This document shows positions 22,908 to 34,712 of a stretch of 64,000 bases of DNA, in pieces. A program made the translations under genes and the position numbers. The DNA comes from Lentinus brumalis (Eukaryota; Basidiomycota; Agaricomycetes; Polyporales; Polyporaceae): the NCBI GenBank assembly GCA_001792895.1, contig MARA01000001.1:2914001-2978000 (forward strand). Reading direction: 5' to 3'. The notes below the pieces were generated by a model, which did no database searches, was not told the DNA's origin, and was given only the letters and a program-made list of their open reading frames with translations. How positions within the stretch are numbered: the first letter of the stretch is position 1; each line of letters opens with the position of its first letter.

Positions 22908-23363
22908 TGGGGAGACAGTGGCGCAATCTTCAAGGATGACCTAGGTCTGACATTCAGAGGTCAAATCAGTTTTGATTTGAGTCTGCGACATACCTGTAGC
23001 AAACGACGGATGCTCCGTGTCAGGTAATCTGGAATTCCGTCCCGGTGGTCAAACCGCCTTCGTGGTGGTTGCCAATTGATGTGGTTGACGACAACTTGAC
23101 GCTGAAACGCTATTGTTAACTGCCTCTAGTTTCAGCAGTGAAATATTGGCCGACCTCGTATATGAACAAGACCACAACAGTCGCAACTCGATATGTGTTT
23201 CACAGTGTATAATCGAAATAATAGCTGTCTAGGCTACAGTATGGTACAGTGTACTTAAGTATGCTGTGTATGTACAGTGTAAGGAGGTTGGCGAATTGAG
23301 ATGCGATCAAGAGTCAACGTGCGGTCAGTCCAAACTGGCTAGTCCATATCAATGCGGGAAGGG
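22908..23363. other. intergenic region, FunK1-3 / CEP57-like
   Basis: About 455 bases between the start of FunK1-3 and the stop of the CEP57-like gene, both on the minus strand. No gene is recognised. It carries the promoter of copy 3 and the 3' end of the CEP57-like gene. It is AT-richer than the flanks, with repeated TACAGTGTA-like words near 23240-23280. Confidence 0.35.
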
Positions 23364-26300
23364 CTATGAGCCTGGGTATCTACGGACATGCACTCGCCCC
23401 TGTGATGGGCCGAAGGTGGAAGGCGCGCTACGGGAGGAAGACTTCTCAGGAACGATGGACTCGCTGACAGGCTTGTCCTTGAACGTCAACAAGTCATAGA
23501 GAGAGGCTATCTGGTTGCCCTGAATCGTACAGGTCAGAGATGCGCTTGCTCGTAGCACGGGTTGAAGCTTACCTTCTGCTCGAGGATGTCAATGACTTCA
23601 CGCAGATGGTCAGCGAGCACGTTTCGCTTGACGACATTGGACACCGGGTCCATGTCTTTGTACTGGTCCGCAAGCTCCACGTATATGCTGGACCAATGCT
23701 TAGCTTCACCACAGCAGGGAGGATTAGATGCGCACGTACCTCTTGTAATGCGCGAAGTCATCCTCGAGCTCCCTCAATACCCGTGCTAATACCGTCTGCG
23801 GCGGCACTCGATCGTCCATCCGGTCCCTCGCAGCCTTGGCAGAATAACCTCTCCGTTCGCGTTCGCGCACACCTGGTCCCTCGACGAAGTCATCTTCCTC
23901 ATCATCATGGTACTGGTGCACCCTCGAGCGCTCTTGCACCCACTCGGCGGCTTGCTCGACCTCAGCGGGACGTCGCCGTCTCCTCCTATGGCACATCGTG
24001 CAGGTCTCCGCGTTGTGCTCGGGGCGGAGAAGAACATCCGCTCCAGGCGTGCCCCGCGGATCTGGGGGAACGGTGCCTCCGTCGCTGGCTGTGCATGCGA
24101 CGCAGTATGTGCGCGGCGCTTCTGGCTGGCTGCAGGAGTGGGGGCAGTAGGCCGAGGGGGCGCAGCAGGCTGCTGAGTGTTATCGGCTTGGAGATGGGGA
24201 GAAGGCGGACGCCTACTCTCCGTTTGGCTGGGTTCGCCTGCGAAACGGACGGAGTGCTCGAGTTGCGCCAACGGTACCTGAGGTGCCGAGCCGGAGGGGT
24301 CGTCGTCAAGGAGCATGGACGGAGATCCAGCACGCGAATTTCTCCTCGACTGGTCAGGTTGGGGATTCCGTGACCAACTCCGCGACCCGTCCTGAGAGCC
24401 AGATTGCGACTGGGATTCGCCTTCCGAACGTGATTGGATGGAGCGCTCCGAACGACGCTCCTCGACCTCCTGCGTAATGCGACTGACCTCCTCGATGTCA
24501 AGGAAGGGTTTTGAGACATTTGCAACAGCGCTGGCATTAGGTGCTTGAGATGAGGCGACCGTGGCATGATCGGTCCGCATCGTCCTATCCGCTGCGCCAG
24601 CTTCCAATCGCCTGCTCGGAGGTGTAGGGGAACGACGACTGATAGACTCTTCGGACTCTTCAGACTCACTCGTGTCTGAGTGCACCGACGGAGCCCGCGG
24701 CCGGCGGATCTGCGGCTGCTGCTGTGCCAAGTCCTGGTCTTCCTGGTCGCTCTCCTCGGACTCCGCACTACTCTCCTGCTCGTGGCTGGCGGACTGCTCC
24801 CGAGAATTGCGACGCTCCTTCAACCCCTCCTCAACCACTCCACGGAGTACCTCCACTTCACCAGCCAGCCGCTCAACCTCGGTTTTGAGCTTGTCTACCT
24901 CCTTGCCTTTCTCGGCAAGCGCGCGCGCATCCGAATCGCGGAGTGATCGGAGCTCAAGAAGGAGCTGCTTGTGTTCAGACAGTTCTGCCGTCAATCGCGT
25001 GAGGTGTGAACGAAGAGTCGTGATCAGAGCCTCTAGTGCTGAGAGACGAAGCTCTTGTCAGCACGACATGCAAGATGGCTTGCGAGATCCTTACCTTTCT
25101 TTTCATCGACAGCAGCCTTGTACCGCACCTCTGCAGTGGCCAACTCCGCCTGGTCCTCTCCGGTCTTCTTCTTCTGTTGCTGCATGCGTTCGCGCTGGCT
25201 TGTAGCACGCCTCTGCCTCTCGTCGTCTCGCATTGCGCTCTGTTCATGCTCAATGATGCGTGTGCGTTCCCGTGCAACATCCTTCTTACAAGCCTCTAGC
25301 TCAGACTCCAGTTCTCGCACGCGGCGACGGGACACGCTGTTCTCTGCTTCAAGGTACGCCAGCTTGTTGTGCACCACACTCAACGTGGCGAGCAGACGAG
25401 CTGAAGGCTGGTCGTCAGTCCGGAGATGGGACGAAATGAGATTGTCACATACCTTCGGCTTCCGTGGTGTCTTTGGGATCGAAACCATAGAACTCCGCGT
25501 CCACCCTCGAGGGTGATGCAATTGCTGAGGTCAAGCCAGTCACATCCGGCAACTGGACACTCTTCTTGAATGGCGTCGTAGCATATGGCGCCCTGTGAGG
25601 TTTCTCGTCCGGTATCTCCCTCATAGGACTCCGCTGACGTCGAGGCTTGGCATGTATCGTGCTGTGGTGGTACGCTTTCGGCGTAGCTTCGGTGGGTTGC
25701 CGCGTGTTCCGCTTCAACATCGCATCGGCCTCAGCCTCGATTTCCTTGGCCAGACCGCGTGCCATGTTTGTGAACTTCGAGGATTCGTCCTTATCCCGTC
25801 GACTCTGTTTGAGGGACGGCGTAGCCGGGAGTATGTTGACCTCCGGTTCGAGATGCGGAGAGACGCTGTTCTGAGCGTACGACAGGGACTGGTTGCTGCG
25901 GCGCTGGGGACGTGGAGTAGATGCGGGGAGGTTAGACGAGGATGAGGGAGGGAGATGACGTGCGAGAGCTGCGCGGTCGGGTGTCGAGGTTCGCAGAGAC
26001 ACGTTCGCTATGCGAGGTGACAACAAGCCCTGCGCACTGCGAGGCCGCTTCGGAGAGAAGGTCATATGGCTGAGCGCGTCCGCAAGCCTGGGTCTTGAGT
26101 CCTGCTGCGGTGGTGGGGAGAGGGGCTCATTCGTGTCTGAGCTGGACGATGGGGAGGAAGAGCGCGCAGACCGGACAGTACCAGGAGGCGCATGTCCAGA
26201 TTGGAGGACACGGTCTAGCTCTGCGGTGTCGTCGACGACAAGCGGATCGAATTCAGCGACACTTGCGGTCTATAAAGTTGCATGCTATCAAACATTGACG

Positions 26301-26819
26301 TGCGATGAGAGAGGGAGAATGACGAACGATTTGTCGCGATCTGGTTGAGTTGGCATCGAACCCTCTGACGCGCCCGGCAATCCCAGACATGATACCGTGA
26401 AGTGGACGGTCGGGATCGTACTCGGCCCCACTCAGACTAAGATCCCTCCTCGGTGCCCGTCCTCCTCCAAGACCCGCACTAATTGTGAGCGCACTTGCGT
26501 GATGGGCTGCAGTGGAGAACGACCCAGCGGCGTATGGCTGCACGCCGTCGTCCGTATGATACGACCACGCGTGAAATCTGCTCTGCTCATGAGGGTCGAA
26601 GTCGTCGCCAGAACGATGATCAAAAGAAGCAAAGACAGAAAAAGGAGGAGAAGGCACAGAGGCGTGTCGGGGGTATTCAACGTCGGAGTACTCGTCTGGG
26701 GTGGATGAGAGGTGGAGAGAGAGGTCTGTGTGTTGTAGATTGTGCTCGAGGAGGACGCGTTGTTGCTCCTGCTCGTCGCCCCTGATAGACCAGTCAAGCT
26801 GCGCTGCCCGCCTTGGCAT
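23364..26819 (-). CDS. CEP57/Ppc89-like centrosome (spindle pole body) microtubule-binding protein
   Basis: Structural coiled-coil protein of the spindle pole body. The N-terminus (MPRRAAQLDWSI, from 26819) is polar and disordered, and exon 1 runs to about 26350. A proline/serine-rich part follows (about 25500-26270), then coiled coils at about 25100-25420 (KLAYLEAENSVSRRRVRELE) and 24830-25030 (LRSLRDSDARALAEKGKEVD). A long S/E-rich linker fills 24200-24800. The C-terminal Cep57 microtubule-binding domain (23480-24110) shows FPQIRGARLERMFF, a CTMCHRRRR motif, PPQTVLARVLRELEDDFAHY, YVELADQYKDMDPVSNVVKR, LREVIDILEQK, and after a 50-odd base intron GNQIASLYDLLTFKDKP. Stop is at 23364-23366. The C-terminal match is strong; which pole protein is the ortholog is less sure. 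It is divergent from BMS1, 264 bases away. Confidence 0.85.
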
Positions 26820-27083
26820 AATTGCCGGATGTGAGAGGTGTCGCAAAGAGACCGAAGGCCGGCGGGGAGGGCGGGGAAGACGACGAGGACGTGGTTCAAA
26901 CCCAAGCTTGAAGCGCCGAACCTTCAACATCACCGCGTCAGTCACGTGCTCGCGCTCTCAGTTTTTCGAGGCGCCCGTGCCGACTGGTCCTCCGCCCGCG
27001 CGGCTTTCGTTGCAGCTCCTTCGTGCCCTTCCCTTGCTCCGCTCACCGGTCTCCTTCGTGTTCGACTGCTGTGTCTGGCCGGC
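26820..27083. promoter_or_regulatory. divergent promoter, CEP57-like / BMS1
   Basis: 264 bases between two divergent start codons. It has a perfect E-box CACGTG at 26943-26948, a usual target of bHLH factors such as Cbf1, about 140 bases before the BMS1 ATG. There is no TATA box. The word GGTTCAAACCC at about 26894 looks like a tRNA B box, but no tRNA fold was found. Confidence 0.5.
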
Positions 27084-30000
27084 ATGGAGTCTCAATCCCA
27101 CAAGGCGCACAGACCCGCGCAGTCGGGTGCTAAAGCTGAGAAGAAGTCCGCGAAGGCCAAGGGGAAAGAGAAGCAGCATGGCTTCAACGAAAAGGCATGT
27201 CAGCAGCCTCCATCGTACAAGTCGCCTGCTGATATATTTTGCTCCAGGCTTTTGCTCCAAGATCCGGTCGGAGAGCAGAAAGGCAGGGCCGTCGCACAGC
27301 TGAACGCGACCAGACTCGCCTCCATGTCCCCCTGGTCGACCGCACGCCAGATGACCAACCTCCACCTACTGTTGTTGCTATCGTCGGCCCGCCTGGAGTC
27401 GGAAAGACCACTCTGATGAAGTCTCTCATCCGAAGATACACCAAACAGACCCTCAACCAAATTCAGGGTCCCGTCACCGTCGTCAGCGGGAAGAAGAAAC
27501 GTATCACGTTCCTGGAGTGCAATAACGACCTCAACTCCATGATCGACGTTGCGAAGGTTGCGGATCTGGTTTTGCTGATGATTGACGGCTCTTATGGCTT
27601 TGAAATGGTGCGTTCCAGACCTACTTTTGTACAGCATCCCTTATGTTGACACTCTTGTAGGAAACCTTCGAGTTTCTGAACATCCTCCAGTCTCACGGCT
27701 TCCCGAAAGTCATTGGTGTCCTCACGCACCTTGACCTCATCAAGAAAGCGGCTACCCTCCGTGCAACTAAAAAGGCTCTGAAGAAGCGCTTCTGGACCGA
27801 GATCTACCAAGGTGCCAAGCTCTTCTACCTCTCCGGTGTCCTCAATGGTCGCTACCCCGACACTGAAATTCTGAACTTGTCCCGCTTCATCTCCGTCATG
27901 AAGTTCCGCCCCCTCGTGTTTCGTAACTCGCATCCGTACCTGCTCGCGGATCGCTTCGAGGATCTCACCCCCCGCGAAGAGGTCCGTGCCTCCAAAGGGA
28001 AGTGCGACCGCACCGTCACCCTCTACGGCTACCTCCGCGGCACCAACTACCGGTTAGGCACGAAGGTGCACATACCTGGTGTGGGTGACCTGGATGTCAA
28101 GAGTGTTCAGATTCTTGGCGATCCCTGCCCTCTTCCTGACGCTGAGTCGGAGAAGCGACGGAAACTGAGTGAAAAGAAGAAGCTCCTCATTCATGCGCCA
28201 ATGAGTGACGTTGGCGGTGTCATCTACGACAAAGACGCCGTGTACATCAATGTGCCCGGAAACTTCACCAAGGGCGGGATGGAGAGTGAGTCTTCACAGT
28301 TCGAAACACATCTTGCACGTCTGACACACGTACCTAGATCCGGGCGAGGGAGAGAAGATGGTGCTCGACCTCCAGGACGTCGGCTCTACACTTGAAGACG
28401 TCGTTGCCAAGAGCCAGATTCGCCTCTTCGGTTCCTCCTCCCGTCCTCTATCGGTCCAAGCAGAGGCGGGGCCCAGCAGACTTGGTTCAGACGCTTCGGA
28501 GCAGTCTGATTCGGAGGAAGAAGAGGACGACGGCGACGACGGCGACGACGACGAAGACCACGACGAGGCCCTCAGTGGTGAAGAAGACGAGGAGTTTGGT
28601 TCCGAGGATTCCTTCTCGGATGAGGAGTTGGACGTCCCCGACGATGAGGCTACCCTCGGCGATCACGGTCGCTCAGCCCCTCGTACAGTTCGACGATCGA
28701 TGCACGGACTATCGACGTCCAGTGGCAAGCGAGGAGAGGTCGACTACGCAGAGAGTGATTCGGATCTAGGCGGAGAGGACGATGACGATCCAGGGCCATC
28801 GCAACGGTTCGTGCGCTTCGACGACGAGGACCCGGTTGACGTGGTGAGCGACGAAGAGGGCGAGGAGCAGGACGAAGATGTTCCCCAGTGGAAGCTCAAC
28901 TTGAGCGAGAGGGCCCAGGCGGCCTTCAAGGAGTCTTCCCGTTCCAGGAGACGGAAAGACTGGACGAAACTCATCTACAACTCCTCGGCCTCGCCAGAGT
29001 CCATCCTCGGTCTCGATGGTTCCGGAGACACTTCTTCTTCTGGTGTTCCCAGTATGGACGACGACGACTTCTTCACGGTCAAGAGCAGTGCTCCCGTCAA
29101 GGCAGAGGAGGACCTGGACCGGACGAAGGAGCCTGTGAACGCGGATGAGTTGAAGCAATGGGAAGATGAAGAACTGCTCGACTCAATACGACACCTCTTC
29201 ATCACTGGTACGCCTTCGCAGTCGACGGAGGGTGTTGATTCGAATGGCGAGCCGTACGAGTTCGACGAAGAGGGTTTGCAGGACGGAGACGGTGAAGACA
29301 TGGGGGATGAGAATGGCGAGGGAAAATCATCCTTGAACAAGGATGCTGACGCGCTCGCTGCGAAGAAGGCCGAGCTGAAGCGCAAGTTTGACGAGCAGTA
29401 TGATGAGCCCGACTCTGCCAAGGCTGACTTCTACACCGAGGCGAAGGAGGCGATGGCTCGCCAGCAGCAGCTTAACCGCGCCGAGTTCGAGGGCGTGGAG
29501 GATCCCGAGGCGCGTGCGCTTCTCGAAGGCTACCGCCCGGGCTCGTACGTCCGTCTTGAGCTCTCCTCGGTCCCCGCCGAGATGGTCGAGAATTTCGACC
29601 CTAGGTATCCCATTGTAGTCGGCGGCCTGCTCCCTGCTGAGGAGCGCTTCGGATACGTGCAAGTGCGGATCAAGCGCCATCGGTGGTTCGCGAAGACGCT
29701 CAAGACAAATGACCCGCTCATCCTGTCGCTCGGCTGGCGGCGGTTCCAGACAGTGCCGATCTACTCGCTCGACGACCACTCCATCCGGATGCGCATGCTC
29801 AAGTACACTCCTGAGCACATGCATTGCTACGCGACGTTCTACGGCCCCGCGGCGCTGCCAAACACCGGCTTCTGCGCCTTCAACGCACTCAGTCGGGACA
29901 GCCCGGGATTCCGCGTCAGCGCGACTGGCGTTGTGCTCGACATCGACCGGTCTACCAAGATTGTCAAGAAGATCAAGCTGACCGGCGTGCCGTTCAAGAT

Positions 30001-30829
30001 CTTCAAGAACACGGCGTTCATCAAGGACATGTTCACCTCGGCGCTTGAGGTTGCGAAGTTCGAGGGCGCTAACATCAGAACGGTGTCCGGCATCCGAGGA
30101 CAGGTCAAGAAGGCGTTGCCGAAGCCCGATGGCGCTTTCCGTGCTGCATTCGAGGACAAGATCCTCATGAGCGGTGAGTCCCAGCCACGTATTTCAATCA
30201 TCGGGTGGTTATGCGCCACTGCTGGTGGTTATTCCTTGGGTGGTGGCTGACAGGCGCCCACAGATATCGTTTTCCTGCGCGCATGGTACTCGATCCAGCC
30301 GCGTAAATTCTACAATCCCGTTACATCCCTCCTTCTCTCGGACAAGGAACAGTGGCAAGGCATGCGTCTGACGGGACAGGTCCGACGCGAGCAGGGCCTC
30401 AAGGCCCCCACGAACGTCAACTCGATCTACAAACCCGTCGAGCGTCCCGCCCGGCGCTTCAACCCGCTGAAGGTCCCCAAGAAGCTCCAGGCCGCGCTGC
30501 CGTACGCATCGAAGCCGAAGCTCATGAAGCCGCAGCACCGGGCGACGTACATGCAGAAACGAGCGGTCATCATGGAGCCAGAGGAGAAGAAGGCTATGGC
30601 GCTACTGCAGCAGGTGCGCGCGCTGAGGAAGGATCAGGTTGCGAGGAGAAGGGAGAAGAAAGAGGAGAAGAGGGCGGAGCATAGGAAGAAGATCGAGAAG
30701 GAGGAGGCGAAGAAAGATGAAAAGGAGAAGGAGAGGCGGAAGGAGTACATGCGTGCGGCCGGGATGAAGAGTAAGAGGGAGGCTGAGATGGAGGGTGGAG
30801 CACGAGGCAACAAGCGGCGGAAAACTTGA
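27084..30829 (+). CDS. BMS1: Ribosome biogenesis GTPase BMS1
   Basis: Essential nucleolar GTPase of the small-subunit processome; with Rcl1 it is needed for early 18S rRNA processing. About 1,170 codons in at least five exons. Exon 1 (27084 to about 27196) encodes a basic nuclear start ending HGFNEK. The G domain follows with P-loop [15 protein letters not shown] (about 27393-27437), [31 protein letters not shown] and the specificity motif THLDLIKK. Then come an AARP2CN-like region ([14 protein letters not shown]), a long acidic stretch (about 28500-28890), and the C-terminal RIBIOP_C domain with [21 protein letters not shown] and [20 protein letters not shown]. Exon 5 ends in a K/E/R-rich coil and KRRKT. 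Introns sit near 27196-27248, 27606-27660, 28288-28337 and 30173-30264. Confidence 0.95.
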
Positions 30830-31268
30830 TGCCTGTAGCGTATGGGTTGGTGGTGAGTTCTGTTTGCTTTCGCATCCGTCCGCGTGGCTGAAGACATTGA
30901 TTTTGCGCAAGCTTGTAATATTGTTAGCTTGCGTTATCGACCTTGCTTGTCTCTGCTTATATGTGGGTATCGACTGTGCGCTCTGGTGCCCTGCAACCAT
31001 CCTCCCACGAACTGGTAAACGCTCAGCGGTCCGACTTGTTATAGCTGGAATGTATCCCAGCACGTGCAACGATTCCCATGAAGCTCGACCGAAGGTGTCA
31101 CGGCTGTCCCTACGATCACAGCCTCTCGACCTTAGCTGCGACGATAACATCGCTCCCTGGACCAGCCTTTCACTCTCCCCCTCGTGCTCTACCAACCTGC
31201 AGCCTGATCCGAACCTTTGGCAATGCCTCCAGTACGTGCTTCATTGTCTCAACAGTCAGAAGGGTCTG
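30830..31268. other. intergenic region, BMS1 / FunK1-4
   Basis: About 440 bases between the BMS1 stop and the FunK1-4 start. It holds a BMS1 terminator and the FunK1-4 promoter. The frame of FunK1-4 stays open upstream, but the sequence there does not look like kinase protein. No TATA box was clear. Confidence 0.35.
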
Positions 31269-34200
31269 ATGGGGGGAAATATGCAGGAGGAACATGAGAA
31301 GTACGAGGACACGTCGGCTACCCAGGCACCTCAAGCCTCGCAGCAGTCTCAGACTAGCACCACCTATGGTGTCCGTACGGTCAATGCGAACAAGGCTGCT
31401 GATGGCGCCTTGTCAAGTCCAGTACCACATGTGTCCATGAACGAGACGAGTGGGCACTTGTACAGCTTCCGCGGCAAGAAGGCCGATAGCGTCTATCCAA
31501 GGCTGGCGGAGGAGGCCCGTGCTCGGATCGTCGGCCCAATGCCTCCCACATTCTTCCTCGATAAATTCCTCGCCCGAAGGCGTATATCGGATATTGGAAA
31601 GCCGTCTTGTGTTAGAGCGTTCAAGGAAGTGCCTGATGGTGGCACGAAGGAGAGTTTGATATACAAGCCGTTGGTACGTGTCCTTCGGTATATAGAGGTT
31701 GAGGCCTCCTCCCGACATTCACTAGAACGACGCATTGAACCTCAATCGGTGCCCTGGGTTCTCCTTCCATATTACCGCCGAGCATGCGGATCAGACTGGT
31801 CCCGGCGGTACAGTGGGTAGTAGCAAGCCCGACATTTGCTGCTACGCACAGCAACACCTCGACAAAGTCCCCCGCTCCAACAGCGGTACCCATAAGCGAG
31901 CAGACATGGGGCTAGCCGCTTTCTATTTCGAAATCAAAGCGTCGCTTGCCCAGGACTTCTTCAAAGACCCACCCCACGATGTCAACCGTTCATTGTCTAA
32001 GTGGACGTTCGTCCGTGCCGACCCGGAGACTAATCGAGTCCGCGACTTTGGGCAAGCGGTCAACTACGCGGTAGAGACTTGCAAGCGGCAGCACCGCCAT
32101 TTTTGCTTCTCTGTCTCTATCTCGGGAGCGCATGCTCGTTTCATCCGATGGGACCGTGCGGGCGCAATTGTAACGGAGACTTTCAGCCTCCATGCGCACC
32201 CGGAACTACTCTGCGATTTTCTATGGTGTTTCGCACACGTCTCAGACGTCGAAAGAGGCTACGATCTCACCGTCGAGCTCGCAGACTTGGACCAGGAGGC
32301 CATTTTCCGCTTTCAGATAGAGAAGCATGTCAGGTCGCAGCTTCCGAGCTCCTCCGCGGAGACCATACAGAAAGCTGTGGATGAGCACTATCAGCAGGGA
32401 GTCGTGACCATCGTCTACCTTCCTGGCTATACAGATGCCTCGCACGAGGATCGCTACGTGCTCGTATCTCGACCGATCGCGGTCCCACTTTCCATTGTCG
32501 GTCGGTGCACTCGCACCTACTGGGCATACGACTCGGAGCGGCAAGGCATCGTCCTCTTGAAAGATACCTGGCGGTATGATGTGTACGAGGCAGACGACAC
32601 TTCTTCGTCTGCGGATTACCCCATTGAGCGCGAGGGTGAGATTCTGGATCAATTGGAGGAGGCCGGCGTGAGGAACGTCCCCTCCAAAGTATATCATGAA
32701 GATGTTCCAAAGACGTCTGTCGTAACGGACGAGTCTACACCTGGTTATGTCACCATTCATTATCACGAAGGTTCGTGCTATAGCTTGTTTCTTGTATCAC
32801 GACAGTTGACTCAAAACACATCTCCACAGAGACGGAGACCACCCAGACTCAGCTTTATTTGGAAGAGGATTGGGTTTGCGGCCATGAACAGCTGACGAAC
32901 ACTGTGCATGAGCGGAAACACTACCGTCTGCTCCTTGACATCGCTGGCTACCCCTTGCTGCGGCTCAGTGGGGGCAAGGAGCTGCTTACCGCGACATATC
33001 AGGCATTCCAGGGTGAGTGTGCCCATGTCCTCTCTGGCATCCTCTCACTTTCGCGTACGTAGCTCTGAAAGACGCCTACTTGCTCGCCAAACGTCTCCAT
33101 CGTGACATCACGCCCGGTAACATCATCCTCCACAGTAACGGTGCTCATCTTGGCTCGAACGCCTCGTATGAGAGATCCGCATATCTGATTGACTGGGACT
33201 TGTCTACCTCTACCGAGACGTCCCATAAGCGTCGCGATATCCCCATTTCGGTATGTTGGGTTTTGCTGGTGTATTGCCCGTGTGTCGCTCATGGAAGTTT
33301 TCATAGGTGACATGGCAATTCCTGTCGGCCAATATATGCGCCAGCCTTCCCGAGACACCGGGAATGACGAGCATCATCCCAAGTCAATGGACACCGAGGA
33401 TGCATACAGTGCAGGATGACATGGAGTCTATGATCTACGTTGTCCTCTACTGCGGGCTCCTCTGGCTGCCCCATAAGTTGAACGGGGTGGCGCTGAAAGA
33501 CCTCCTCAAATCCTTCTTCGATGCCTACCAATTGAGGTCTGGAGTACCTCTCGGTGGGCATTCGAAGATATCCAACAAGACGACACGGCTTACTACAGGC
33601 GCAATCAAGTGGAAGTCCCGTGGTATGACCACTTGGCTAGGCACCATGATGGACATGTTCTCCCCCATCTCAGGCCACACGGACTCAAAATACAAGGACA
33701 AGTGGACGCCACAGGCTGTCGATGCCTGGTGGACTAGCTTCCTTCATGAATACGATCTGCGACTGGCGAAGAATGATAGAAGAGACAACCTCAGGCACTC
33801 GGACAACTGGACCATTTTCAAGAACAGAGCGCCGATTCACGCCTTCGGGAAACCTCATCAGGGTACCCAGCCTAGTGCTGACATCGCTCCTGCTCAGTAC
33901 GCGAACTCTACCTCCGACGTGCCTGCCGATCCCACCATCCCGACCAGCGCCGGCTCCAAGGTCAAGAGCCCTGCGAAACGCGGCAGCGAATACATGGACT
34001 TCAAGAGTCCTGTCTCAGCCGAGTCACACTTAGATTCGTCTTCGGTTCAAGTCCAGCTGGGAGGAGACGTTGCTGGAGACGTGACGCACCGTCCGAAGCG
34101 CGCGCGCCGCGACGACTCCTCTGCTGGTACCTATACGGCCTATGGATACGACAGTGACGCTTCCATGCGCACCCTGTCGGCTCGAAACATGTACGGAGGA

Positions 34201-34440
34201 GAAGAGTACGCGTATAGTGACCTGGAGTTTGCATCTGGATCCGGAGGGGACGATGTCTCCATGGCTTCAGGATCGCGATTATCAGACGCGGATGACGCCT
34301 CGATGCTCAGCGGGAGCTCGGCTGGAGCCTCCAGTTCTGCTCCCGGAAATTCTACAGCAGTATATGCGAATGAAGGCTGGCGGAAGGTTCGGAAGGCAAG
34401 GCGACATGAGCGGTCATGGCATATGCGAGAGTTGTTGTAG
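31269..34440 (+). CDS. FunK1 fungal-specific protein kinase (copy 4, plus arm)
   Basis: Apparently intact FunK1 kinase of the same subtype as copy 2. Exon 1 carries RIVGPMPPTFFLDKF and IYKPL. Exon 2 (from about 31732) has RCPGFSFHIT, SSKPDICCYAQQH, RFIRWDRAGAIV, GRCTRTYWAYD and LLKDTWRYD, with the likely ATP-contacting lysine. A third exon has HYRLLLDIAGYPLLRL. The fourth has RLHRDITPGNIIL and LIDWDLS, where DWD replaces DFG. The last runs from VTWQFLSA through DDMESMIYVVLYCGLLWLPHK to an S/D-rich tail with PKRARRDD, ending RRHERSWHMRELL at 34440. All junctions join in frame with GT..AG introns of ~50-60 bases. The tail lacks the LRRS motif of the other subtype. ATG 31269 is the first start in the kinase frame giving a sensible N-terminus; an upstream exon is possible. 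Confidence 0.85.
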
Positions 34441-34712
34441 GAAACACATTGACAGGCCGGTGGCGCAACGCACATATGGACTTGATGCCCTGCGTTGCGT
34501 ATCATACAATGTAAATACGAAGTGAGCGGGTACTGTGTTTGTAGCTTTGACTGGTTGCAACCAAGTTGCAACTGCTGCATTGATGGGCAATGGCGTATGG
34601 GCGTCTACGGCAGTCCTCCCATGGGAGCCCATGGGCCATTCACCGGAGTGGGCGTCTGACTCTTGACCAGTGACTACTGATATCCTGTGGCTCAGGACTG
34701 TCCGCCGGACGG

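Noticed and set aside
26890..26910. tRNA-like B box GGTTCAAACCC in the CEP57-like/BMS1 promoter
   Set aside because: No A box at the right distance and no cloverleaf could be drawn on either strand.
30795..31268. Upstream extension of the FunK1 copy 4 frame back to 30795
   Set aside because: The frame overlaps the BMS1 stop and does not resemble the N-terminus of other FunK1 copies.
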